Origin: Ceratopteris richardii
Taxonomy: Eukaryota; Streptophyta; Polypodiopsida; Polypodiales; Pteridaceae
Direction of reading: 5' to 3'
Length of the DNA stretch: 64,000 nucleotides
Assembly: GCA_020310875.1 (NCBI GenBank)
Contig: CM035423.1
Span: 144,454,337 to 144,518,336, forward strand
The position numbers and the translations under genes were made by a program. Shown piece after piece: positions 33,208 through 44,734 of the stretch. Within the stretch, counting starts at the first letter, position 1, and every line of letters begins with the position of its first letter. Under the pieces are notes generated by a model. The model saw only the letters and a program-made list of their open reading frames with translations. It made no database searches and had not been told where the DNA came from.

Positions 33208-33786
33208 TGTTGACAGTATACGGGAAGAAGCAAGTACGGACACACATGCAGATCTAGCACTGAGGCAACCCTTCATTTTTTTCAAAACCCTCACATCATT
33301 TTAAAGTGATTTTCATCACTACAAACCCTTGTAAATATCATTTCACCTTTTTGTAGCTCCATTTTGTACAAGCCGAGGAGTCCTCAAGCTTGGGGAGCCT
33401 TAGAAGTAGTTGCCTGTCAATTTTCATAATTTTTAGGTCTCGTTTGGGCCCTCAAATAAGCCCTGGAACCTAATTTTTACCTAGGCCGGACATTAGGTCT
33501 GGACAGGGCCAAAGCTAGTCAAAAACTATAAATAGAGCTAGAGAGCTCATTTTTGGGGAGAGCTTCTTGTAGTTTGAGCTTGTATGAGAACTTTCTTGCA
33601 ATAGAAGTGATTCCATTGTCTTACTCTCTTTGTTCTTGCCGTGTGTGCGCGTGTGCGTGTATGTGTGTGCATACTTGTGTGCTTCTCACTCACGCACTTG
33701 TGCTTCCACTTGCTCGTGGTCTTCATACCATCCTCATGTCTTCCCGGATTGACATTAAAGGAGGTGCTACTCATCGCTGAGCTACA
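33208..33786 (+). repeat. 3' LTR of the gypsy element
   Basis: 579 bp, 99% identical to 16894-17472. Its TATA region reads TATAAATA (33527-33534). The short minus-strand and plus-strand frames inside both LTRs are identical shadows, not genes. Confidence 0.95.
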
Positions 33787-34389
33787 CCTTTTTCAGGGAA
33801 TCTTTGTCAGGAAGCCATGTGCAACCAACAACTTTGGTAGTGACCGTTTTTTAAAGAATCTTTGGTAAAAATCAATAGCCAATGGGTCTATTCTTCAACA
33901 ACCAATTCCGTCGATAGATTTTACCTGAAAGATGGACAAGAAGGAATTCCACCTAATATGGTTCTAGATCGCATTCAAGGCAAAGGAAACTACCTCCACC
34001 CCCCCCCCCCCCCCCCATCAATCTAATATGGTGAACCTAATGTGGTGAAAACGAAATCACACATGTATACAAGCCAATAGAGCATAACAAAATTAAACGC
34101 AATCTGATAGATACTAGCTTCTATACTAACTCAATGAGTTCACACAAACCCAATGAGGTATTCAATCACCCAATGTGGTAAATCAAACCCACTCTGGTAA
34201 AACAAACCCATGGAATTCTATAGCAAATATCTTAGTGGATGAGTCTATAATAGAAGCAAGTTTAGGTGACAAAATGGAGCATTTTGGAGATAAGGGACTT
34301 GGAGCATTGATTTTGCGTAAAAGGTTTAGATGGGAACTTATTGAAATCAAGGATTTTGGTGGATATTGAAATCAATGATTCTGTAATAA
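33787..34389. other. Non-coding flank with an 18-base C run
   Basis: Flank of the gypsy element. Contains a homopolymer of C at 33999-34016 and loose repeats of 'caatg(a/t)ggta' around 34150-34200. The 14-mer CTTTGGTAGTGACC at 33832-33845 also occurs at 16878-16891, just left of the 5' LTR. No gene recognised. Confidence 0.6.
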
Positions 34390-34604
34390 TGATGTAATAA
34401 TGATAGAGTCAGGGAGCTCAAAAGCACATAGAAAAAAATATAGTGGAGGGGAATACATTTGAGATTTGAAGTTCATTAGATCACCTTAATTGTGTAGAAG
34501 ATATCCAAATGGAGAAGTCTATAATGGAAGGATTTTGGGCTGAGGAAACCAAAGTTTCTATGATATTTAATGAGAGAGAGATCCCAAGCTCACAAAAAAA
34601 TAAG

Positions 34605-34910
34605 TATAGAGGAGGGAAACAAATTTTTAATTGCAGGTTCAACATACTGCCTGAAGTGCATAGCAAATATGAAAACGCAACACTCTATGACGGAAGAAAG
34701 TTTGAGTGATGAAAAGGAGCATTCTAAAGGTAAGAGAAAATCATCATTGAATTTTCTCTATTGACAAAAAAAAATAAGGTATTGCCAATTCACTTTGAAG
34801 AGTATATCGAAAACTTCTTCTTTCCCTTCACGATATGAGTCAGAGTTTATTTTATTGCACATATCAATTACAATAATATATATTTTTGCTTTTTCGCTTC
34901 AAGGAACATG
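34605..34910. repeat. Dispersed repeat shared with 9415-9720
   Basis: Same order of blocks as at 9.4-9.7 kb ('tttgagtgatgaaaaggagc', 'aataaggtatt.ccaattca', 'gatatga.tcagagtt'). Sequence further left (34400-34600) contains a related 'tagtggaggggaa' start, hinting at a second partial unit. Confidence 0.7.
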
Positions 34911-35024
34911 TCCCTATGTCTCTTAACTATTGATTTTTTTTTGTAGTTATTATTTGACAACAATCACTAAAGAGACTTGAAAGCACTTCAAATCATGATA
35001 AACAAGAAATAGTAGGGGAAGGGG

Positions 35025-35730
35025 TTGAATCCAGGAACATTAATGTGTTTATTTCAAAAGCACAAGATTGATTTTACTCTTTTAGATGATGAAGACAAGC
35101 ACATCATAGATAGAACGCAAGAAGGCACCATATGTCAAGCATCACCTTCGACTTCAACTATACCCTTTGAGACAAAAAAGCAAGCGAAATCAAGAAGCCC
35201 CCACAAACGATCAAGACAACAAAGGGGCATTGACTCACTCGACGAAGGAAGAGGAAGTCAAGGGCCCCCTTAATCTAGAAGCTGATGTAGAGGGGTTCGT
35301 CGAAGTCATAAGAAGAAGGAAAAGAAGCCCTCGAGCGACTTTTGAGCGAAACAACATGTCAGTTACCCCCTCCAGCAACTTGTATTGCAATCTGGAAAAG
35401 GAGATCAATGAGTTTGACTACCCAGGTGGGAACCAACTTGAGGTGGACACCAACGACAAAGCCCTAGAGATCCCTGACAATAAAGAAACCTCCCAGGAGG
35501 GCTACACTACAAGCAAAGAAGATGGCTTTACTACTAGTAACGAAGATAACATGGATAGTGAAAGTTCCATCATCGAATCGACTATTCCGGAAACGGTGTC
35601 GAAAACGTGCCTAGTTCCTCCCGCAGGAGGCATCCCGCAAAGGAAAACAAGCTACGGAGTGACCCTGGAAAAGCCCCCACAAGAACCTATTGCTAATTCG
35701 GGATCCGATCCCAGCAAAAAAGAAAGATGA
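35025..35730 (+). pseudogene. LINE ORF1 remnant
   Basis: Two overlapping frames (35025-35273, 35167-35730) joined by a frameshift encode a hydrophilic, charged protein without the RRM or zinc knuckle of plant LINE ORF1. Recognition rests on its position directly upstream of ORF2 and on the linker-like composition, e.g. VEVIRRRKRSPRATFE. It is probably the C-terminal end of ORF1, which would bind LINE RNA. Confidence 0.55.
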
Positions 35731-35784
35731 ATCCAAGAAAAGAAAGGACAAAGATCCCTCCCACAAAGAGGGCTCACTAGGACA

Positions 35785-38700
35785 ATGATCATCATCTCCT
35801 TAAACGCTAGAGGGCTAACCGACCCCTCAAGAGCAACCATTGGTCAATGGCTTCACGACATTAGCCTAAACCCAGAATTTATATGTATTCAAGAGATTAA
35901 AATTGACGGAGAAGACCTCCAGAAACGGCTTAGACATGTCTCCTCGACCCATGTTTGGATTTCAACGGTGCACCAACGGGGGTCCGGTGGAACGGTAATT
36001 GGTATTAATCAATTCTGGTTTGAAAAGCTTGAGAACTCCATTGAAGATGAATGCCATCGATGGATTGCTGTTTCTTTTGGTGCTCCTTTTTGTTTTACTT
36101 TAGTTTCTTTGTATGCCCATAATGGGGAGTTAGAGAGACTCAACACTTGGGCCTCCTTGGACTCGCTCCCCCACAACGTGCTTATTTGTGGTGACTTCAA
36201 CATGGTGGAGGACCCTATGGACAAATGGATGGGCAAGGGCAGGGTCATCAATAGTCGGGAGAAAGAAACGTGGGACAAAACCAAACTACACTTAGATTTG
36301 GTCGAATTCAAAGATTTGAATGGCTTTTCTTGGTCAAATCTCCAAGCGGGCGAGGACATGAGGAAAGCTAGACTTGATAGATGCTACATTTCTCAGAGTT
36401 TTACTCATCAGTGGGGCCACCCTTCCCTCTCGTAATGCACAGACCTCACCATCTTTGATCACTACCTGATCCTTATCACTTTTCGACCTTCCACCAAGAT
36501 CCGTAAGGCTCCTTGGTTCCACGCCAATGCGCCCTCCTTCTCTCTCCCCTCCGTCCATCAAGAAATTGCTGATGTGTGGAAGGAGGGGTTCGCCTCCCGC
36601 TTGTCCCCAGCCAAGTGTTGGAGAAGTGCGGTCGATAAGTCACGACAGATCATGATTAGATCTAGGAAGATGCTTGAGATTGTGTGGCGGGCTCGTAGAG
36701 AAGCTCTATATCATAGACTCTGGAGGCTCGAGGAGGAAGTGAGCAAAGGAAAATCTCAAGCCCAGAAAGGTCTTCAAAATATCAGAGCACTGGTGAGATA
36801 AGAGGAAGAAATACAAAGGAAAAATTTTCAAATTTTCTTCAACGAGTGGTGGGCTGGCAAAGCAGACAAACCCACCAAAGAGATGTGCCGTGTCCTTAAA
36901 AGGAAACATAACAGAGAATCGATCCCCTTATTGCTAGACTTAAATGGCAGTGTATGCAATACGGAAGAAGATAATTTTGGGATCATTGAAGGGCACTTCA
37001 TGAGACTCCTGGGAACCTCGAACCCCCTCTCCCACCATAGAAGGGACTGTATGGCAGCCATATCTAGGGTTTCCCCTCACACGATACCACTCAACCTTCG
37101 CTCCATGCTACACGCCCCTATCTCTGAAGCAGAAATCATTGAGGTCATTGATGCCCTCCCTTCTCGTAAAAGCCCGGAACCCGACGGGCTCACTAATGAG
37201 TTCTTTAAATCCTTCAAGTTGGTGGTTGCCACCCCTCTTTGTCTGGTTTGGCAAGAGGCGCTCAATTTTGGCGCACTTCCATCTTGTCTCAACAATGGCA
37301 TTATCAAGTTAATACACAGAAAAGGGGAAAAGAACAGAATAGAGAACTAGCATCCTATTATGATGCTCCAAACAGGATACAAGATCATTGACAAAGTCAT
37401 TGCCAACAGAATCTCTTGCCACTTAAGAGCGTGGTTAAGCGAGGACCAAAAAGGTTTCATCAAAGGCAGGTCAATTTTGGAAACCGTTATAGATATCTAC
37501 GAAGGTCTTGAATTTGCAAATGAGTCTAAACAAGACGTGGTCTTCCTCAAGATCGACTTTCATAAAGCCTACAACAGGCTGGAATGGGACTATATTCTGC
37601 AATCGCTCCAAGGTCTTGGATGTAGTCAAAAATTCACCAAGATGATCGCGACCCTTCTCGAAAACACATCGACCCAAATTAACATTAATGGAAAACTTTC
37701 GAAGGTGATCAAACTTAGAAGATCTATCAGACAAGGGTGCCCATTGGCTCCCCTTCTCTTTTCCATTGCCACGAAAGGGCTTAGCAAGCTGGTGGAGCAT
37801 CAGGTGGAAGCTGGTAATATCAAAAGCCTCCATTTTCCACATGACCATAGTCAGATCTCCATGAGACGCATTTGTTCACAATGATAGTACCAGCCTGGAG
37901 ACGTTCTGGAGGTGTCTGGCTACTTTTTGTGAAGCCTTTGGATCCACAATCAACCACTCTAAGACCGCCTTTAGGGCCAAATTTTTTGGCTTCTTGGGAT
38001 TCCCTTGGGGTTTGGCGTCTCTATGGAACAGCGGTGGAACTCGGTGCTGGCCAAACTCAAAAACAATCTTAACTATTGGAGAGGTATGCAAATCAATCTT
38101 GCTGGTCGTGCTATGGTTATCAACACATTCCTCTTATCATCTACCATTTATTTCCTTTCTTGTTGGAGACCGAAAGAGCAAGATCTGTCCAAACTAGATA
38201 GTATTTGTAGAAAATTCCTTTGGACGGGTGACCACAACAGGAGGGGGGTGCCTAAAATCAAATGTTCCATCTGCACCAGCCATAGAGATAGTGGGGGACT
38301 TGGTATCCTAGACATTGGGTGCAGGCTAACAAACTGGCGGCCAAATGGATGATTAAGGCTTGGTGGAATGGGGAGGCCTCGTGGGCCAAGTTGATCTTCA
38401 GAAACAAGAATGAGTTGGCTCTCATGGGTTTCCCAAATTGGAAGAATCTTGACATCTTGACCTTGCTGTTTTCCTCGATCCCCGTCTTCCCAAAAGGCTC
38501 TAATCTTGTGTGCTCCCTATGGAAGAGTTGGAATAAAGTCAAAAGCTACACAAGAATAAGTGAAGACTGGAAGTGGGCAGCCGGTATCAGACAAAACGAC
38601 TCTATCTGGTTTCCGGTCCATGGCATCCGAAGTGTTGAATCTTGGAACATTCAAAATGCCAAGAAGTTATGGAACAAAGGCTTCAAAAAATGGAAACATC

Positions 38701-39520
38701 TATGGAAACAAGACAGCAACCGCTGGATCAACTTCGAGGATATTGACCCTTGTGTCAACATCTCGTACGAAGAATGGAATACTTTGCAAAGCAGATGTCT
38801 CGCTGGGACCGACACAAAGTTCGCCTTCTCATGGGACACGACACGTCGAGCTCCCTTGGTCTCAAAGGGCACAATGGGAATAGCCTATCAAAAATCCAGA
38901 ATATCAAAGAAATGATTGACTATCAGGTTAACCTCAACAAGAAGTGGTGCCTGTCATGGACGCGGCTTCGGTGGGACATGAAGTTCATGGCTATCTGGCA
39001 CCCCCTCATAGAAATCAAAAAGTCTCTCCTCTTATGGAAAATTCTTCATCATGGAATCTGGACCAACCTTAAGGCTAGCAAATTTTGTGGGATTCCTCCC
39101 TAGTGCAAACGCTGCTACCAGTCTATCGAAGATGTTTCACACATCTTCTTTACCTACCCCAACTCCAATAGACTATGGCAGACTGTTGGAAAGAAAGTTA
39201 GACTTCAAAAACATCTCAGTTGGCAGCAAACCTTGCTGGGAGAAGCGATCGGCTGCTCCGCGACTCTCTGGAATGCCATCAGAGGGGAGGTCCTATGGAA
39301 AATCTAGCGCGAAAGATGTGCTTTCAACTTCGGTGACTCCCCCAAAGAGTGGTCAATTGAGAAATCGTTGTTCCTCCTTATAAAAGGATTGTTCACTGTA
39401 AGAAATCCCCCCCCCTTCAGGCATCATCAAGCACTCCCTTTGATCAATAACAAGCTTAAACCCAAGTGGGCCCCACATGAGGGTGATGAGAGGGTAATTA
39501 ACCTTCTTGGTAATGCCATC
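35785..39520 (+). pseudogene. LINE ORF2: endonuclease, reverse transcriptase, zinc-binding tail
   Basis: The ATG at 35785 starts an APE-type endonuclease: LNARGLTDPSR, CIQEIKIDG with the metal-binding Glu, VSLYAHNGE, CGDFNMVEDP, and LTIFDHYLI with the catalytic His. In-frame stops at 36433, 36799 and 37348 interrupt it. RT parts include SRKSPEPDGLTNEFFKSF, KGFIKGRSILETVIDIY, FLKIDFHKAYNRLEWDY and IRQGCPLAPLLFSIA. Around 37870-37890 the F/YADD box is destroyed by a base loss and substitution, followed by more frameshifts. From 38005 on, the post-RT region continues (WRGMQINLAGRAMVINTFLL; NKLAAKWMIKAWWNGEASWA). A zinc-binding RT tail follows near 39030-39180 (LLLWKILHHGIWTNLKASKF, then CKRCYQSIEDVSHIFF). 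Confidence 0.9.
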
Positions 39521-39653
39521 TAAGCTCTGTAAAAGCTGCCCCTGCTTTGTGGGATTTGGGGGGTCCCCTGGGCACTAGTCCCCTTCTCTTGTACTTTTCT
39601 TTATTTAATTCAAGTCCGAGAGAGTAGGCTAATGCCGAACTTCCTTTATATTT

Positions 39654-39697
39654 AAAAAAAAAAAACAAGAACTTACTTTATATTAAAAAAAAAAAAC
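39654..39697 (+). other. LINE 3' end with two A runs
   Basis: 'aacttcctttatattt' plus 12 A, then 'aacttactttatatt' plus about 14 A. The unit of A tract with its preceding ~15 bases is duplicated, a common feature of LINE tails arising by slippage during target-primed reverse transcription. Confidence 0.8.
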
Positions 39698-39700
39698 AAT

Positions 39701-41879
39701 CCCAACAATGCTAGTATTGAAGCTAATTTCCTCTTTAAAGCACTATATAGATATCTAGATGCATATTCTTATCCTTGTACTTATGCGAAGATGATTTTGG
39801 TAGAGAAATTTACCACATTAAATATTTTTTACTATTATCCTTTATCCTAGTGCTCAAGAAGATCATATTTTAGTGCTTATTTAGGGCTTGCTCTAGCTTT
39901 AGCAATAGAAATTAGTGAGCACCTACAAAATTATGAAAGAAAATCAGTTAATACAATTCAAGAGGAAGCTAGAGCAAGAATTTTTATAAGACTACCCAAC
40001 AGATGAACAAGCAAATATTGAGAAGAGAGTACCATGTACTGAAGAAGATATGTTATACAAGAAGTTTCGTTTGATACAAAAATATTCACTGCATCACTGT
40101 GGTGTACTTCAAAACATCTTTAATACAAAGGGCAAAGTCCAATACAAAGTGTCATTGGGTCATGATGCCTCTACCCATCATTGATTAAAAAAATTGTCTT
40201 TCACCTCTCCATTTTCCCCCTTCTTGATTGAGATTCCTTTATGGCTTACACAATCTTTGATGCATTTGCAATCTTATTGGTATGCAATTTTTGCATGATT
40301 CATCTGTAATACCATTCGAAGAGTTCTCAAAGGTTGTTCCATTTGTAATTGCCTTTACCATGTTGGGTGTGCCTCATGTATGCATTGCATACCATGTAAT
40401 GAAAAACTTCTCCATGCCTTGAGTGCTCTGGATACTTGGGAAACCATATTTTTGTATGAAGAAGAGCAAATTGTTGTAGATGATGTGTTGGCATAATCAA
40501 TAATACAATATATAAGCACAGAAATATGCAAGCCATATTTTTTGAAAATGGTGTCGCTTTAAAAAATAATGTTTTAAAATTGTGTCATGTAAATGTGTTA
40601 TGTTTTTTTCTATCCAAGATGCATTGAAGTGTTCCTTGAATTGTTGAAGGTAGGCTTGAAAGTTTGATGTCCTTAACTGACCGTGACTCTTTGTCGCATA
40701 TCCCAAAGATACTATATAGTAAATGCCAAACCTCTACCTTTGCATTTCTTGATGCAGTCTCATGGTCTTTAACTGCATTATGTATCTTTTTCCATTCCTC
40801 GTACTCTATTGTGTTTACAGACTTATAATTTTCTATCCTTGTTCCTAGATTGTGTTGCCTTCAAAATTGCAGAGGCCCCTTAAGCGACAAGTTTTGGAAT
40901 TTCGAGCATGGAGTACTGATCTCTCAAAGATAGGAGGTGTTGGTATTTTTTACAATATCCAAGCATTTCTTCCTCACCATCCCCAAAAAATCTTAGAAGA
41001 GTGGTAGGATTGAAGAAAGATGGATGTGCGCATGTTTGCGGGTCAAGAGGGTAAATAAATCCGTCACTCCAAGTATCTACATTCTAGGACCTTAGCACAT
41101 TCCTTTCATTCATCGAAAGAGAACTCCTGCCATGAATATTTTGGGTTGGAGCATAAGGAGGTGGAAGGTCAATGTGAAGATGGTACTTGGCAGTTTGATG
41201 GGAGTTCACCATTGCCAAGACATGCAAAAGGGGTTTACCAATACAAGATAAACACCATTTGGGGATGTTGGAAATTCAAAAATTCCCTTGCATTCTCATA
41301 AAACTAATGTTATGTCATGTTGTTGAGTAATTAATAATAGCTTAGTCACCACGTTTGGAGTCAAGAAAATAATCCCTCCACACCAAGAAATAAAACCTTT
41401 TACAGTGGAAACTAAAGAGTTTCATTTTTTATTATAGAGAGAGAATATCAAAATTTGATTTTCTTACAAGAACCTTCTTTTGGTCTCAAAATAAATATAG
41501 TGTGAATCACAACATGTGTACGACACATACCAAACATAATAAGATAAAAATTAGTAAATTAAAAAGGAACAATACATGAATTTAATGCTCTCTACTGTGC
41601 TTTCTTTGCTTTTCACTTTTGATAGAAAAAACTCACCCAATGAGTGACTATTTTGATTTTCAAAATGAGAGATTCTCAATTGAAAGCGCTTTCCATCCAG
41701 AGCATTTTTTATCAAAATCACCTTTGATAAAAAAAAGGAATGCCACTCGGTTTTTTATTTAGAGATATTTAAACATCCCCAAATAAACCAACTATATTCC
41801 ATAATTTTCCTATTATTTGGTTGAATAAGTGCAAGATAGACCGTAAGAGAAGGGAGTGGATTACGTTTGCAGAGCTTGG
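39701..41879. other. Non-coding, nothing recognised
   Basis: Short frames on both strands without a recognisable family. There is a weak echo at 41600-41740 of short 'ttttgat(a/c)aaaa' motifs like those at 12.6 kb. Confidence 0.5.
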
Positions 41880-42640
41880 TCCCATCTAGTAGTTGGATTA
41901 CAATGATTTCTATCTAATTACACATGAAGTGAATGCTTTGGATGTGTCAAAGGCGTGCCTTCTTATCAATCAAGAGGCTTCTCATCCGAGAGGGATGAAG
42001 TGGAGCAATGAGAATAAGATCAAGACACTTCAAGACTCAAGAAGAATCATGACATCCACTACAATCTCAACAAGAAGTGTTACACCAGTAGGTCTGCAAT
42101 TTGATGGGATTTCAAGTTCAAATAGATTTGACATCCTTTAGTGGACAGTAAGAAAGCTATCCTTTTGTGGAAAATTCTTCACACCATGGGATTTGGACCA
42201 ATACAAGGACCACCAAAACTTGTGGGGATTACACTGTAAAAGATGCTATAGGGGAAGAATGGACATTTTAATTCTCTTCTTTTCTTGCATAAAGGGTGGC
42301 ATCGTGTAGAAACAAGTTGGTAGAGCCCTCCAATTAGATTCTTTGATAAAATGGAAACACGCTTTCCTAAGAGAGGGCATTGGAAGCTCATGGGCTCTCT
42401 TGAATATGATTAGAGGCAAAGATCTTTTGAAAAAAATTGAAGGTAAGATCTGTTGTAGAATTCAGGGAGACTCCCAAACAATGGAACAAGTTTTTATAGA
42501 GATAAAGATAACATATTATAATAGTAATGGTCTCGTCAAATACCATAGGGTCTTCTTTCTTGAGAATAGAAAGCATAAAAGAAAGTGCATGCCAACACCC
42601 TATGGTTTCTAAACTAGGATCTTCTTACAATAGTTAATTC
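41880..42640 (+). pseudogene. LINE ORF2 3' fragment
   Basis: One frame near 42050 reads HDIHYNLNKKCYTSRS, matching YQVNLNKKWCLSWT of the large LINE. Next comes HPLVDSKKAILLWKILHTMG, matching HPLIEIKKSLLLWKILHHGI at 39000-39060. Stops and frameshifts are frequent. It covers only the C-terminal zinc-binding region and tail. The next LINE fragment to the right is on the other strand, so these are separate insertions or an inversion. Confidence 0.7.
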
Positions 42641-42829
42641 TTTTACCTAAACATACTATGATTTTCTCAATCAACCAATTTGTAGGAGGCCTATTGAAGT
42701 TGGCTACACATCTTTCCTTCAAAATATTTCAAAGCACTTTGCATCTAATGACATTCAATAGAGAAGAATAAATGATCGCTTAGCACCAAGCAAATCTTGT
42801 TTCTAGTTAACATGATGAGGGAGCTACAA

Positions 42830-44730
42830 GAGCTTATGGAGGCCTTGCCACGTTAGGATGCTTTTTGCAAAAGAAAAAGAAGGTGGCCCAAGTCTTCTCG
42901 ACCCTTGGAGCAATGCTTGCACCATGAGGGAGCACCACAAACTTTGTTAACCTTGGCATTGGTCCAAATCCCATGGTGTAGAATTTGCCACGTAAGGACA
43001 AAGTTATTGCTTTCAATAAGCAAGTGCCATAGGTGAACTCAAATTCCCATGTCATCTAGGACTAGTTCAAATAACATGAATTTTTGTTCATAAAGTGTCG
43101 AAAATTAATATTTCTTTTATTTCTTGGTATATCTTCCATTTTCTTGCCATTGTTTCATCGCAAGCCTTCTAGGCAAGGGGGTCCTAACCAATCAAGAGCT
43201 AGAGCTTTGACTCGTCCCAATAATTTATTTTGTGCCTTAGTATGCACGAGGCTTTGAAATCCACTATGTGATTTCGATATGTCCTCAAATCTTAATTTCT
43301 TTTGTCATGGTCCCAAAGGTGCTTTCATAACTAAAAGCTTTTGTTCCACAATTTTTTAGCTCTTTGGAGGATCTCCAAGTCCACACTTAAGACCCCAACA
43401 ATTGCAAACCAAATAAAGTCATGATGGAAACAGCCCACTTCAAGTCTTCATTGAGGGTGCAAAAGGTCTTCACCTCAAGCCACCCCTTGCAAAGGGAGCA
43501 CACAAGATTCGAACCTTTTGAAACAAATAGAAGCATGGAAAACAAGAGAGTGATTTAATTCAAGATCTTTCTACTTGGGGATTGTGCCTAGGGAAAGAAA
43601 ATCCCTAATTCTAAAGATAAGTTAGCCCAAGAAGTGGCATCGTTACTCCAAGATTTAATCATCCAATTAGACACCAACTTGTTATCTAATACTTCCCCAT
43701 CCAAGATTCTTGATCCTCCTTCATCCTTCAAGTGGGTATAGATGTTCCATTTTATCATTGACACAACTCTTCTATTGGGATCCCCATCCAAATGATATTT
43801 TTGCAGATCCTTTCCATCTTCAAAATCTCCTTGTTGTAGAGTCTCCAAAACACTAGGAAATAGATGAAAGAGGTGATAAGGAACATGTCAAACACCATTG
43901 CTCACTCAACCACATTGAGTTGAATACCCTTCCAATTACACAACTTATTATAAAGCTTGACAAGGACCCAATCCCACAATTGGCCCATGAAAATGCCAAG
44001 TGCCATCAAGATTCCTAGTAGAAAAAATATTTATCCAATATGAGGATCCTAACACCCTTGGTCCCTCAAAAACGAGGGGGAAAATCATGAAAGAGGTTTG
44101 TAAGCAATCTTTGGGTGGTTGATTTAAGAACCATAAGACTCATAAAAACATCAAGATCTAGATACACACTCATATCATTCTAAAAAGGAAATTTGTATCA
44201 TCAAAGAAGATTCTAACAACCATAGATCATGGCTAGTGGGAAGAGAGAGGCCTTGAATATGATTGGATTGCACTTGACTAGCAACTAGATAGTTTGCAAC
44301 TATCAACCATAAAAACAAAAAGAAGTGGGGCAAGCAAACATCTTTTCCTCATGGATCATCTAATGCAAAGCCCCGGTGAGAGATGATTGTTAATGTTGGT
44401 CCAAGAAAAAATCCCCTCATAAGTATGGAGAACATCCTCATAAATTTAGTTTCAAAGCCGATGTCTTTGATGTATTGATGGATAAAGTATCATTCTAGTC
44501 TGTTTTATGCTTTATCAAAATCAATCTTGAGGAAGAAGCTAGTTTAGGAAGACTCCTTCACATGCTTAAGTCCTCCCAAATATCAATGATGGATTTGAGG
44601 ATGAATCTTCCTTTAATGAATCCTTTTTTATCTTTTTTGATCCATGAACAAAAATGTGTCATAATGAGGTTGACAAAGACCTTTTGTAGCCTGTTTGGAT
44701 CATGTTATGGATTGCAAATTTTCAATCCAT
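42830..44730 (-). pseudogene. LINE ORF2 fragment, minus strand
   Basis: From high to low coordinates: KGFIKGRFILKSIIDIWEDL near 44600, a KIDFDK-like catalytic-region remnant near 44500, DPNRRVVSMIKWNIYTHLKD and LVSNWMIKSWSNDATSWANL (43848-43588), and the zinc-binding tail (LTWQILHHGIWTNAKVNKVC near 42950). It is collinear with 37380-39150 of the large LINE and thoroughly decayed. At its high-coordinate end it abuts copia copy A inside the copia RT, near 44735. Confidence 0.85.
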
Positions 44731-44734
44731 TGTC

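Larger units (their letters stand above)
16894..33786 (+). mobile_element. Young 16.9-kb Ty3/gypsy element with extended pol and a third ORF
   Basis: Two 579-bp LTRs bound a primer site, leader with tandem repeats, gag, pol, ORF3 and polypurine tract. Domain order (protease-RT-RNase H-integrase) is Ty3/gypsy; the gag type, the DSGAG protease and the tRNA-Asp-type primer site fit the non-chromovirus plant branch (Athila/Tat side), but the exact lineage is uncertain. The LTRs differ at 6 of 579 sites, so insertion is recent. ACCTT at 16889-16893 recurs at 33786-33790, a 5-bp target duplication if the LTR ends CTAC; with CTACA as the end it is the 4-bp CCTT. In-frame stops in gag (20737), pol (25863) and ORF3 (31226) imply it cannot replicate alone, though trans-mobilisation would be possible. 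Confidence 0.95.
35010..39700 (+). mobile_element. 5'-truncated L1-type LINE
   Basis: Plus-strand non-LTR retrotransposon: ORF1 remnant, ORF2 with endonuclease, RT and zinc-binding tail, then a 3' region ending in two short A runs. ORF1 lacks its RNA-binding N-terminal part, consistent with the 5' truncation usual for LINEs. Multiple in-frame stops and frameshifts show it is dead. Related fragments lie at 10353-10950, 41880-42640 and 42830-44730. Confidence 0.9.

Noticed and set aside
40327-40706. Two minus-strand frames of ~69 aa
   Set aside because: No recognisable domain; overlapping short frames in AT-rich DNA.
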